A stretch of 64,000 nt of DNA from Oscheius onirici (lineage: Eukaryota; Nematoda; Chromadorea; Rhabditida; Rhabditidae), in assembly GCA_932521025.1 (NCBI GenBank), contig OW051472.1, positions 7,812,001 through 7,876,000 of the forward strand. Reading direction: 5' to 3'. A model generated the notes under the pieces. The model was not told the DNA's origin, did not search any database, and worked only from the letters and a program-made list of their open reading frames with translations. The position numbers were made by a program, and so were the translations under genes. This document shows, piece after piece, positions 34,801-47,555 of this stretch; positions within the stretch are counted from its first letter, which is position 1; the number at the start of each line of letters is the position of its first letter.

Positions 34801-37800
34801 CCTTGAGAGCATGAAGCCCCGCCACGGCAGTTGACTGTCGGATTGCAACTCTGTCCAGGATAAGCATCTCCGGCATACTCGACACATTCCCTGCCAGCCA
34901 GAATCAGATTCGTCGGACAGATGCACAAGTTGTTCACACAGAGAGCCCGATTTCGGCAGAGCAGAGCTCCTTGTCGATTATCACATGGCTGACCGGGAAG
35001 GCCGTAATCTAAAGAAGATTGTTGAAATGGCCTTGAAAAGAAACTCTACAAGGATTTATAGGAAGCGACGGATTGAAGTTGGGCTGACAGTTTCCAGTTC
35101 CTCCCGGGACATAACCGGGACTGCATTGACACGATCCCTGTTGACAGAAAGAGTTGGTCTGGCACTGTGGAGAACATTGCGGAGTACACTGCCCCTGGGA
35201 GTATACGTAGCCCTGAATTGAGTAATATCTCAAAGAACGAACTGCTTACAGAATTACAAGCACAAATACCCTGTTGACACGAAGAATTGTCTATGCACTG
35301 GTAGTTGGAAGAACAAGACGGATAACATTGTCCGTTCGAGTACGAGTAGCCCTCAAATCGACTAGTTTTAAAAACTTGTGAGATGAATTACAGTGTTACA
35401 GGTACAGGTTCCTTGTTGGCAACTTGCATTTGGAGTACATTGAGTGTTCGAATTGCACTGGGGAGAACATTGTCCATTGGAGTAATAGTATCCCTAAAAA
35501 TTCATATCTGTCGAACAGGAAGATTCATATTTACCGTGTTACACGTACAAGTTCCTTGCTGACAAGAAGAGTTTGGAGTGCATTGATTACTGGAGTAGCA
35601 CTGTGGATTACATTGTCCATTCGAGTAGACATATCCCTAATAGAGTTGTTAATGGAATTGGGCAGAAAACTTACAGTATTGCAGGTACACGTTCCCTGCT
35701 GACAGTTCGAGTTTGGAGTACACTGGGCATTCGAAAGGCATTGCGCCGTACACTGACCATTGGAGTAGACGTAGCCCTAATAGGAAATTTTGTAATTTTA
35801 ATTTCTACTCACTGTGTTACAAGTACAGACACTATTTTGACAGGAAGAGTTTGGTGTACATTGAAAGTTTGTCGAGCACTGCTGATAGCACTGTCCATTA
35901 GAGTAGCTGTATCCCTGTAATAAATATGTGTTGTCCAAATTCTCAATTCGAACCGTATTGCAGACACAAGTCCCCTGTTGACACGAAGAGTTCGGATTGC
36001 ATTGGGTGTTCGAATAGCACTGGGGAGAACATTGTCCTTGAGAGTAATTATAGCCCTTTAATTGTTTTCTTTAATTGTTGGTAAAATTAATTCACTTACT
36101 GTGTTGCAGACACAATTCCCTTGTTGACAAGAAGAATTCGGAGTACATTGATTGTTCGAGTAGCACTGTGGAGTACACTGTCCTTGAGAGTAAGTGTAGC
36201 CCTAAAAAGCTTTCTTCTTGCCAGATCTAACAAGCTTACCGCATTACAGACACAAGCATTCTGCTGACAAGACGAATTTGGAGTGCATTGACTTGTCGAG
36301 TAGCATTGAGGAGTACACTGGCCCTGATAGTAGACGTATCCCTGAAAAAGGTCAAATTCCAAATAATTTTTTCTGCTTACAGTGTTGCACGAACAGCTTC
36401 CCTGTTGACAAGATGAATTGGGATTACATTGTTGCGTCGAATAGCATTGAGGGGAACACTGACCATTTGTGTAGGTGTAACCCTGAAGAACATACAATTC
36501 AATATTGGTCACTAAAAGTACCGAGTTACAAGTACAGACTCCTTGTTGACAACTAGAGTTTGGAGTACATTGAGCTGTCGAGAAGCACTGTGGAGTACAT
36601 TGGTCTTGAACCAGAATATAGCCCTGAACCTTGTCTGTAGGCCACACCAGTCCTAATCGTTACCGTATTACAGACACAAGTTCCTTGCTGACAGGACGAA
36701 TTTGGTGTGCATTGAGAGGCGCTGAAACACTGAGGAGTACATTGACCGTTGGAATAGACATAACCCTGAAAGTTTTGATAACTCTTGTAGCTCCGAAAAA
36801 TATACCGGATTGCACTGACAGACTCCGTTGTTGCAGACGCCATTGGTGCACTGGTTATTACACGACTGTTGACAATTTCCATTGGAAAAACTATAGCCAG
36901 GATTACATTGGCAGATGCCGTTGTTGCAGACTCCATTGGTACACTGATTGGTACAGGTTGGCTGACAGTATCCGTTACTGTAACTGTATCCAGGATTGCA
37001 CTGACAGACTCCTTGTTGACAAGCCGAATTCTGTTGACAGGACGGGTTGCACTGCGGGAGACACTGTCCATTCACATAAGAAAAGCCCTGAAAGTTGTAC
37101 TTTTTTAAGAAGAGCCGAATTACCTGATTGCACTGACAACTTCCCTGAACACAAGTGGAACTTCCTGAACACGGTGGATTGCACTGAGTGACTACCCGAA
37201 CACACTGGCCTCCCAGAGAAGCCTGCCCTGTGGGACAGGTGCAGATTCCATTGGTGCAGAGCGAGTTACCAGTGCATACTGTGACTCCTTCCTGACAGAT
37301 CTGGCCTGGATCGGCTTGTGAATCAGTCGAGACACACGCTCCATTCCTGATCTGTTCTCCACCGGGACAGACACAGAAGCCATTGGCACAGACGGCATTT
37401 CCAGTACATTCGATTTGGTTCGGAACACACGGTCCACCAGGCGGGGCTAAACTCTTTTGTAATACACTTTGAATAAATTGATTACAGTAGGACGTGATTG
37501 CAGTTGTGCTTGTACAGATCCCTCCAACAGCAATTGTTCCAGTTGGACAGGTACAGATTCCCCCAATACAGGTGGATCCTCCTGTACAGATGAATGGATT
37601 TGAGAGACAGTTCAGTCCAGGAGATTCTAAACAGAATCTTCCCTTTTTCTCAAAACAATGACTCACTAGCCACATTTCCAATGGCAACACAGTTTCCGTC
37701 GACGTTTGTAAAGCCCTTCGGACAGATGCATTTGCCTTGGACACAAAGAGATCCGGCACTACAGCGTTGACCGGCACTACAATCGTCAGAGGCCTTGGCC

Positions 37801-40800
37801 AGAATTGGAGTACAGATTCCGGAATTTGGTTCATATCCAGAGGAACAGCGACAGAAAAAAGAGACACAAGAAGCTCCTCCGTCACAGAAGAAGCCTGCCT
37901 GACAGTCTTGACCCGGTTGGACGATTGTTGCTCCGACTGAACATTACTGTTTTTCTGTACTGGAACAAAATTACTCGAGTTCCGAGGAAGACAAGAGGTT
38001 CCTGCTTGGACTTCAGTGCTGGAACAGCGACAGAATCCATTGATGCATTGTCCACTGTTAGTACAACTCGATTGGGCTGAACATCTGTCTCCCAGAGACA
38101 GTGATAATCTTCCATTGGAAGATAATTTCTCTGCCTACAAAAACTTTTATTTCAACTCAGAAACAAAGAGTACCTGAGTGACTAGCTTGAGAAAGGTGTT
38201 ATCATCGGTTCCCGTGATGGCTCTCTTCTTTCGTTGTGGATCTGTTAGATGTGAGTTACATGCAGTTAGAATCATGCTCTGTTATCTGTCAAGCAGCACT
38301 TACCCGATGCCGATGGAAGACACTTGTTTTCTCGGATAAATAGTCCTTCTGGACAGACACACATTCCTTCGCGACATTCACTGGCTCCTCGACACTGCTC
38401 TCCCTCCTTACAGGACATTCCTGGATCAACTGAAACTTGTTTTTGATAAATATTTACAAAAAAAATGGAAAGTACCGTAAGTCTGAGGCATGCAGAAGCC
38501 ATAGCGACTGAGGACCAAGTCCGGAGAGCAACGACACTCTCCGTTGACGCATTCGGCACCCGAAGGACATTGGTTAGAAGCAAGACAGCTTCGCGCTGAA
38601 CACAAAACATTAAGCAGGTTGTTAAAGCAACAAAACCATCGATGGGACTAACACAACGCTCTTGAACCAATTCCAAGCCATCAGGACATGAACAGAAACC
38701 GTCAACGCAAACCGAACAGTTGGTACAGAACGTATTGTCATCACATTGGAAACCAGGTCGTGCAACTTAAGAACAGAATAAAAACTGAATTTGGGTGCTA
38801 GACACCTTTGAACCAAATGCTGGGTCTTTTAGATGTCGGAAGAGTTGTCGTGGTGGAGGGAACGATCTCGATTAAGGGACGCGATTTGGTGTAAGGAGAT
38901 GTCCGTCTTGTAGTGATTGTAGTGGGAAGAGTCGTGGTCGAAGTCGTTGTTGTAGTGCTCTGTACGGTAGTTGTGGAAGGAGTAGTAGACATTGGCAGAG
39001 TGCTCATGATCCTTTGGAATCTTGTCGAAGTTTTGGTGCTCATTTCACCAATTTCTTTCTCTCGAATCTCATCAACTGAACACATTATTTTCTGATTTGA
39101 TCAACCGTCTCTCCTACTTTCTTTCAAGGTCTTACATTCTCCGTGGAAGAGTGTTCGGTCGTCTGGACAGAAACAGATGTGGAAGGTGCAGATACTGTTC
39201 CCTCCACAGATTTCCCCAGTAGCACAAGATGAGAGAGGAGGAACTGTTGGAGAATGTATAAAACTAAAAGAAATTAAACTGACCGAGTTTGTTCGGTCTC
39301 CTCCGAATACAGCTGTTGAGAAGCATCGTGAATCCGGCTGGACAGCGACAGAGTCCCTCAATACAGACAGATCCCTGAGTACAGAGACTTCTCATATCGC
39401 AAGGAGTGCCTGGTAGACGAAGTTCAATCGACGGAGTGATTTCTTCCGGAAGAGGAGTCGTGGGTAGTTGAGAAGCTGACGTGGTGGTTGTCGAGGCTGT
39501 GGTCGTTGCCATCGTGGTGGTAGTAGGACGAGATTTGACGATGCTCGGATGAATACGAATACATTGTGTTGATCCGAAGATACGGTAGCCATTTTGACAG
39601 CCACAGACGCCAATTGGAGTACAGTATGAATTAATGACGGCACAATGAGAGTCACTTTCACATGCTTCTTTCAAGAGTCCCGCTGAAAAACTCATAAACC
39701 AAAAGGGCGCTTTTTCCCCACGTCGACGCTTCATTTCTGCCACTGATGGTGAGATACAGGCGCCTTGTTTCATGACCAAATGAAGAGGACACGAACAGAC
39801 TCCTCCTCGACAGATGGCCCCTCGAAGACAGTCGCTGTTGCTTCGACAAAGAATCGTCTGGACAGGTGGACGAGAAGTTGTAGGCCGAGATAAGGGCACT
39901 GAACGGAACCATGCTCACAGCACACAACATAAAGAAGCGGTTTTGTAAAGAACTCACCCACGGTTGGAAGACTCTTGTCAACTGGCTGACAACGACCGTG
40001 AGCAATCATGTATCCTGGCTGACAACGACAGAACTTTGTTGGTTGGTGACAGAAGGAGCCTCCGTCGCATGTCTAAAACAGTTGGCTGTACAGAAAATAA
40101 TCTCTTTACTTCTCCGTTAGCACAAGTATTTCCAGGCATTGCTTTGATTACGGCCTTGCAGACATGGGCGATGATTGTGTGGCCAGTTGGACACATGCAA
40201 ATTCCTCCGCGACAGCTCGCTCCTCCGATACATTCGTCGTTGGCTGCACACGATCCTCCGGGAATCACTGAAATTTGCTGTTTGTTTTTGGCATAGACAG
40301 TTGAAAAACAAAAGCATGCAAAACAGAGAAAGGGATGAGACCCAGGGGCATACCCTGCGGTGTCTTGGTACAGACACCGTTGATTGGCTTCTCTCCTGGT
40401 CGGCATTGGCATTTTCCCTGAACACAGATCGACTGTCCAATACAAATGTCCTCGACGCTACAACGGACTCCAGGTCTTCCTAGACTGCTTCATTATCCAA
40501 TTTCAAAAGAAAGCTGACTTGTTTGTCGAGGTTGACAGATGGAATCCTGGACAATCTGGCCTGGAGGACATTCACAGATGTGGCCATTGCACTTGGATCC
40601 TCCCAAACATTCGTCCGATGGCCGACAATTTTCCATGGGACGGACTTTTCTTCGAATTTCACAGGAAGTTCCAACGAGAATCATGTCCGAAGTGCATTGA
40701 CAGACGCCGTCTCGACAGACCGAACGACCCATACAGATCTCGGCCGAAGTACAGGATCTTCCCGGTGGAACTATTCTTATTGTTTATGGCCTTGAATTCA

Positions 40801-43800
40801 GTGTTACCCTGTTTCTGAATCGTGCATTTTCCCGCCAACGGGACTTGGTTACTCGGACATTCACATCGACCTCTGACGCAATAAGCTCCACCGCCACAAC
40901 GGACAAGAGCTCCCGAACAGACGTCGCCCGGCGGAACGACCAGAACTTCGACGCATTGCTGACCCTTTTTTTATTACTTTTTTAAAGAAAGTCTTACGTT
41001 GTTAATAATCTGTTGTCCGCGCTTACAAGTACACTTTTTCTGGATGTAGTCACATTCTGAACCACCTCCGCAAATTTCTCCGTTGCCACAGACGTCACCA
41101 GCTCCCACTGAACAAATCGTAGACTTACGTCCAAAAAACTCTTACCAGTAGGCCGACTGATACACTGTTTGTTGACCTCGATTCGTCCTTCCGGACAAGC
41201 ACATCTTCCATCTAGACAACTGGATCCTCCAACACAAATTTCTCCGTTTGAGCAAGGATAGCCCGGATGGGAGCGAAGTCTTTCCTGACATGTACTGCCA
41301 ATTACCTTTAAATATTTTTTGTATTTCTTCAATAGAAAATAGTACCATTTGAGTAGATCTGATGCATTCGCATTTTCTAGATGCAGAGTCACAGGAACTT
41401 CCTCCTGTACATTCTTCTCCACGAGAACATGATTCTCCGGGAAGAGCTGAAAGTTTGTTGTATTATTTCAAAATGACCCAAACCAGTCCGATGATCTACA
41501 CAGAAATTGTTCCAAGGAGTCTGTCCAAGGGGACAGACACAGATTCCAGCGACACAGATACTTCCTCCTCCACACGCTACTCCGACTCGAACACAAGCGC
41601 CGCCGATGTCAACTGAGGATACCCTTTGGGAAAAGAAAAAAACAGAAACAGAGGTATGCGAGTAATCATGCTGTTAATAATGACCGATTGGTTTAGTAGT
41701 TGTTGTGACGAGGCTGTTCGGCTGTCTCTGAACATGATACTTTGCTTCAGATAAGGCTATATCGTACCAGAGCTTCATGTCTTGAGATGGCTGATTGTCG
41801 TCGGGTCCAAAGATTCCGACAAGTCCCATCAGACAGCTCTCCGAATAAGCAGCGACATCTACAAAAAAAATTATATTTTCTTTTATATATTTATGTATAT
41901 TTTTATAGTTTTTTTTCAGTGAAAAAAGTGACTCACTTCATGAGAACACAGACTCTTCCATCACTACAATCTCCATCGTAGGAGCACATTGTTTCCGGAG
42001 GAGCGAGAGCGAATCTCGTCGGAGGAATACAGAGACTACCGACGAGGACAGTATTAGCTGGACAGGCACACTGGTTTCTGGTTCGATCACAGTACGCTCC
42101 GCCAGGACAGTTGAAGGTGGCATCACATTGACCAAGTCCACCAGCAGTCGACTGACAAGATCCTTGGAAGTTGACAGAGCCGAGGGGACAGACACAGACA
42201 CCGTTCTGACAGTTTGAACCGCCGATGCAAGCCTCTCCTCCTGAACAAGACTGGCCAGGGTTGGCCGAAGCGAATGGAAGGCAGGCGCCGTTCGAAGGTT
42301 TTGTATTAGAGGGACAGGTACAGAAGTTGGAGATGCATAAACTTCCTCCAACACACACTTCTCCATTGGCGCAACTGGACAGAGGAGCTACTTGTGTGGC
42401 TGCACGACACAAACCTCCAGAGGCAACGAGACCGGCTGGACATTGACAGGTACCATCAATACAGACGGCCATTCCTAGAGGTCAAAAGAATGCAATTTTA
42501 GGATAAGTCTACCTGTACAAGGCATGTTGGAATTACACGGAGCTCCTGCTCTCGAAGCTTGAATGGCTGTGCACTTGTTCTGATCGGCATAGGTTCCGAA
42601 CGGACATTGACAGACACCTCCGGTACAGATTGACTCTCCGAGACAGCGCTCATTTCCAGTTGGACAAGGACTGCCAGGAGGCACAGCTGCCGGTATTTGA
42701 CATCTTCCGTCCACGGGAGACTGGTTGATGGGACAGATGCATGTCCCTCCGAGACAGGTCGAACCTCCGCCACATGTTACTGATGGGTTACAGGGACTGT
42801 TAGGAGGAACTGTGGGGGTTAGTGGATGGTTAGTGGGGACAAGTACCTGTTGTAGGAGTCAGACAGACTCCGTTGACAATTTGACGTCCGGCTGGACATG
42901 TGCAGTTGCCGTTGGAGCAGAAAGAGCCTCCGCTACACTGCTGACCATCTCCACAGATTCCTCCGGGAGGAGATTCCACTGAAATTTGTTCCATTCCAAT
43001 TCAAAGTATACTCACAATAAACACAAACAGATCCTCTGGGAATCATTCCTCTCGGACAGACGCAGCTTCCGCTTTGACAACTAGCACCACCCATGCATTG
43101 AGCATTGACATTGCAAAGAGCTCCAGGTCCAACTTGATCAAGACATTCTCCTTCGAATTCGACCTGATTGTTACGACATCCGGGAGAACAGACACCTTTA
43201 TTGTTGACAATGTAGCCGACTGGACACTGCTGCGTACACTTCGTACCAGAATAAACCTGAGTCAATAAATGAGATTGTAGATGGCGAGAGATACCATTCC
43301 AGATGGACAGCGACAAGCATTTCTGTCACAGATCATTCCGGGATTGATGGCGTGACATTGAGACGAGTAGAGACATTGGTTACCGGGTTTCACAGCTAAA
43401 AGTTCCTTTTCAATTAATAAGAAAGAAATCTTACTTGGTAGACATTGGCCAGTAACTCCGGAATAAGCTTCTCCGGCTGAACAGTTCCTTCCACAAGTAC
43501 CATCGATAGCAATTGGGAAACTTTGAGGACAAGTACATGTCTGGAAGAAGCAGGTGGCATCAGGATACGCTTGTTTACATTGGAGACTATGAGAACAGCC
43601 TCGGCCACCGGGTGGAAGAACTTAATTCTCATCTAGACCTTTACTCTCAGTTCAAACCTTCTTTGCATTCGCCCAATTCCGGTATCCAGATGTATCCTCT
43701 TCTCGGACACTCTGTATTCACGAAAGTACATCCACCACCACTCCCAGCCTGTTTCATTCCGTAGACACATTCACATTTCAGTCGGAGACAAAAAGCTCCT

Positions 43801-44359
43801 GGTTCGGAGGCGGCACATTGCTGTGAGTACTGGCAAGGCTCTCCCGGTTGTTGAACTGAATTTTTTGGATGAGTCATAGACGGCTGTCAGTCATCTTCCA
43901 CACAACTGTCTCTCTCACCTGTCATGCATGATCCAGCCTCCGTCACGTAAGTCTGTCCAGCTGCACATGACCCGGCTGGTTGGATGGCTGAAATTTAGAA
44001 GAAGAGTTATTTGAAGAGACAAATCAAGTACCGTTTCCGGAAGAAATGCAGGTTGATCCAGCATTCAGAGCTCCAGGAACACATCGACAAACGCCATCAC
44101 AAAATGCCAAGGGATAGCCGGAACAGTCGGCATCGACGGAACAAATGGCGTCGGGGGAAAGACCTCCCGGCTGGTTTGATGGCTGTTGGTATCGTCGTCG
44201 ACTGAAAAAGTTGCTCGGAGAACGACGAATGGTGTTGAAGCGATCATCAGAGAGGATCACATTCGTCGAGTGCAGGGCTGGAAAGAGTTTTTTTTTGGTT
44301 TGGAAGAAATTGATGAAAAGCGTCTTACCACTGCAGAGAAGCACCCAAAATATTAACAT
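31890..44359 (-). CDS. giant EB-module protein with C-terminal polysaccharide (chitin) deacetylase domain
   Basis: The start at 44359 gives a signal peptide (MLIFWVLLCSALHS, split by a short intron). Then come dozens of EB-type Cys-rich modules (pattern C-x-GG-x-SC-x-G-x-C-x-CP, for example CANGEVCVGGSLCISNFCTC), Thr-rich linkers (about 38840-39010 and 39440-39540), and an array of 11 near-identical 34-residue modules (35245-36768). The last part (31890-33240) is a NodB deacetylase: MIVLTFDDPVTDRTINIYR, NPNGCPIKGTFFISHQFNN, MEIGLNSITHEKL, IRAPHLLLGGDEQFEMM, ending KNWLEECLEKKSQR. The C. elegans proteins F48E3.8 and LGX-1 have similar deacetylase domains and act on pharyngeal chitin, so an extracellular role in cuticle or pharynx is inferred. 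The motif-2 zinc ligand HSxTH reads NSITH here. The exons at 44.9-46.9 kb could be alternative 5' exons. Confidence 0.85.
35245..36768 (-). repeat. array of 11 duplicated 102-bp exons in the EB gene
   Basis: Eleven consecutive exons, where measured exactly 102 bases (34 codons, phase 0 at both ends; for example 36240-36341 and 36381-36482), alternate with introns of about 40 bases. Each encodes GY-x-Y-x-x-GQC-x-PQC-x(4)-QC-x-PNSSCQQ-x-x-C-x-CN. The introns differ more than the exons. Symmetric exons can be gained, lost or skipped without changing frame. Confidence 0.9.
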
Positions 44360-44587
44360 GTTGCACCTTGACTGCTAGCAAAGACAGCTGGCGGACTACG
44401 CGAGAGGGAGGGACAAGCCTTTTTGCTTTGTTGGAGATTCCCCGATTGTTAGTATTTGAATTACTTTGAGAAAACTGATTGTTCAAGTAGTTTTCCATCT
44501 TGATGAAGCAACCTTTAAAGAAGCAAGTCACTCAACAGACTGAAGCCAAACCACAGTAAACTATAGGTTACTGTATGAATTGAATTA

Positions 44588-44687
44588 ATCTGTTTTGAAA
44601 ATACAAGTATTCAAGTGAAAAGTTTTATGAACAATTTTAATAATTTAAAAGTTGCTGTTTTTAATAGTTTTTGAAGTTTTCTATTAA
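44588..44687 (+). repeat. dispersed 100-bp repeat, copy 1
   Basis: The segment from ATCTGTTTTGAA through TAGTTTTTGAAGTTTT recurs at 48181-48281 in the same orientation with roughly 80% identity (shared GAAAAGTTTT-TGAACAATTT and AAAGTTGCTGTT). It is non-coding. Confidence 0.65.
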
Positions 44688-44849
44688 CAACGATAGCACC
44701 GTCCTTCCAGGGCTAAAGTTACCAACTGTTCCCCCCAATATTCCTTGACCTGAACCACTTAAAATCCGTTACTGTATGGGAGCTACTGAATGCAGAAGCA
44801 AAGTCCACTTCTTTGTCTCCCAATAGTGCCTTGTCTAAACTTGTTACTA

Positions 44850-46887
44850 CTAACCCCTTTTCTTGTGACCTTTGACAACAATTCCATTGTACGTCAGTAT
44901 TTGAGAGCTCAGTACAGAAGACTCACCAGGAATGCAGGTGCCTCTTTCGGGTATCATTCCAGCCGGACAGACACAGACTCTTTGAACTGAACATTCTGAT
45001 CCAGGGAATCCCTTGTTACATTGTCTCGAATCTTCACAACCAAACTGTCCCGGATAGACGGCTGAAAAAAAAAGCATCTTGGCCCTCGAGTGATGGGATC
45101 AAAAAGTAGCCGACTACAGTTACTTGCGCTTCGCTTGAGAGATATCAAATAAGGCGGCGGAAGCTGGAGAGGGTCAGCCCAAATAGGGCTTAAGGACCGG
45201 CTGCCAACATAAACACTTAGAGATAACCAACCTGGACGGCAGTGCTTGCCAATCTCGATAAATGTTGAAAGACACAAACAGACGGAGTAAGATGAACAGA
45301 ACTCGCCTTGACCGCGACAGTCTCCTCCGCCTCGACATGTCTTTCCGAGAGAAACACCTGAATCTCTTCTTTAAATTAAAACGCTAAGATCGCCCGAAGT
45401 GTATTTCGAACTTTTCAACCCCTTTGCACTGTCAAAATGCGAATCTGAGGGCAACTGTTTTATCGAAATTTTGCGAGGAATTCGGCTGCCACGTGCGTTT
45501 TTCGAAATAATCCCGTTTTCACTGTTTTCAAGTCCCTCTATGATTTGGCACTCTGAAGCCGCAGGTAACAAGTTATGTCCTGTCGAGAATTTAGGCAACA
45601 ATTATGTTTTGAACTCGGAAAACTTTGAAAGTTCTATTACTGTTGTAGGGGTACGAAATGGGGTACGACGTCGGCAGACGACGAAGTCGGCTGGTCTCTT
45701 CTTTAACTTGGATTCACGATTCCTAGAGTATTCACACAGTCATTTCATATCAGAGGAAATCCGCATGGGAGTACGTTTATTCAGCTGTAAATGTTGGGCT
45801 GCGTGGCGGTCACGACCCTACATGCCTCGAGGCCTATTACTATTCTAATGAGAAACTGATAACGAAAGAGCTGATAATCTGTGTAAATTTCATGTTTATC
45901 TTACTGAAGCTTTCACAAAGCTTTTGTTCCCATATCTAGTCGAAAATGGGACAGTGTTTCGAAGCAGTATACTGAACAAGGATATATGGTTGAAATAGAT
46001 TAAAAAGCGAGAGACTGATCGAAAAATGTGGAACCAAATGAGTTATAGCAATTGCGGAAAACATATGGGTTGTTCAAAAAGTCGACGACATACAGTAACC
46101 CATTTGATTCTGTTCGAGACCACCAATTTTGGCGCGCTTTGCAAAAAGTTTTTAAAATTCCTTCTGCAGTTTTCACCGAATTTTTTTTTGTTTTTATTTT
46201 ATCATTATATTTTATGCTAGCAGCCTACAGCAGCTTGTGCAGCCTTAAAGTAAAGTAAAACGAAGTGAGATTTCTCGAATTGAAAACCCCAAGTTTGAAA
46301 GCGAGCCAATACTGTTGGTCTCGAACAAAATTAAATGGGTTACTGTATGTCGTCAATTTTTTGAACAAACCATATGTCCAAAAAACCGAGGAGGTCCGTC
46401 TGAATCAAAACGTGAGGCAAAATAGAAAAAATGTATGATCAGATGTTCCGCCTCGAACCTCCAATCAACATTTTTTATACGACACGTCCTCATATTCTCA
46501 CAAAACTTTACTGTAATCCAACCAAAAACTTGCAAAAATCATCTGGCTCTCGAAACTATAGCTGTTCTTCTCTTGGACCCAACAAAGCGCTAAATCTGCT
46601 CCTCTCTTTGTTCCTGTTCTCTTGTTTGGGCAGCTCGTTTTCAAAATATCGACTCACTTTGATCGTCAGTAATACAGCTGCCATTGACAAATCTATAGAA
46701 GTTGGCACAGAGACATGTGTCCTCAATACACTCGGAATTGTTCCGTTGACATGGCCTCGTGCCTTGAAGACAATCTCCTCCGACTTCGCCAGGCGGAATC
46801 AGAGCCGTCGCGCCTCCTATGAGAAAAAGTTAGGAGAAGATATGTGATACCTGTGATTAGGAGGAACACGAGAAAGGTGGCGGTCAT
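44850..46887 (-). CDS. small secreted EB-module protein
   Basis: The ATG at 46887 opens a signal peptide (MTATFLVFLLITGGATA). The second exon (about 46667-46812) gives one EB module (GGDCLQGTRPCQRNNSEC then CLCANFYRFVNGSC). After a long intron filled with repeats, two exons give further modules: about 45234-45363 (GKTCRGGGDCRGQGEFC) and 44930-45063 (FGCEDSRQCNKGFPGSEC then CVCPAGMIPERGTCIP). After CIPG the frame runs to a stop near 44850, but a GTGAGT donor sits exactly there. It is therefore either a short separate gene or an alternative upstream start for the giant EB gene that begins at 44359 on the same strand. Confidence 0.6.
45379..45625 (+). repeat. dispersed repeat copy 2
   Basis: This is the second copy of the repeat at 25931-26125, in the same orientation, in the long intron of the small EB gene. 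It is longer by an internal segment after GTGTATTTCGAA (through CTGTTTTATCG). Neither copy encodes a protein. Confidence 0.7.
46066..46372. mobile_element. 307-bp mariner-like MITE, TA target site
   Basis: Inverted ends (TGGGTTGTTCAAAAAGTCGA left; TGGTTTGTTCAAAAAATTGA right, read inward) share CGACATACAGTAACCCATTT and TGTTCGAGACCA. TA flanks both sides (46064-46065, 46373-46374). The GGTTGTTCAAAAAGT end resembles mariner termini. It is non-coding, in an intron of the small EB gene. Confidence 0.9.
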
Positions 46888-46959
46888 CAGGCTGAACGAT
46901 GCGACTGGCGAAGGCGGGTCAGGCAAACATAGCCGACCAGCATATTTGGCCACCTAAAA

Positions 46960-47555
46960 CAACAGAAGGGCAACAACTCGGAGAGAAGATACACTTCGCA
47001 CTATTTCGGGAATCGGCCAGCAGCGTGCGTTACCTCCAGAATCGGTTTTTGCGGTAGCGGTGTACCGTAATCTCGTGTTCTGTTCTCGACTGGTTTCTTG
47101 ATTACAGGGTGGCTACTAAATACTTACCGATAGGGCCGAGAAGCGCGGATTGAATCAAAGTCTCATTTGACTCGTGGATTTTAGCGAAACGTAATTAAAA
47201 CTGTTCTGGCCCAAAACATTCTGACAAGCAGACTACCATCGCTAGTTTTTAGCCAATGAACCTTGATCAGCGAAATATAATTGGTCCTTTTTTGGATGCC
47301 TTTTGACTCTTGTTTTGTGAGACCCAGGCGTGCGATAGCTAGGTAGTCACTTTCTAATCCAGAGCTTCGTCGTCGTTCAGACGAGCTGACAGTGGGTCAG
47401 TCTTCAAAAATATCTTCATTTTTGTCTATCAGGTTCGCGTTTCCAAAAGAAAACTTCCAAAGACTCTCTCAAACTGACTCGTCTAAACCTGTCACACCTA
47501 ATCGCTGTAGTTGTAGTCCAGGAGACGCCATTTCAAGTCAAGACTACTGCCAAAG
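46960..47555. other. intergenic region between divergent genes
   Basis: No gene is seen between the small EB gene (minus) and the one-TM gene (plus). It must hold both promoters. There are scattered AT-rich stretches only, and no motif is claimed. Confidence 0.4.

Noticed and set aside
35245-36768. CRISPR-like regular repeat spacing
   Set aside because: The repeated 102-base units are coding exons with GT-AG introns between them in an animal gene; the 'spacers' are introns.
46431-46847. 138-codon plus-strand frame
   Set aside because: It is antisense to an EB-module exon and intron, with no independent support.
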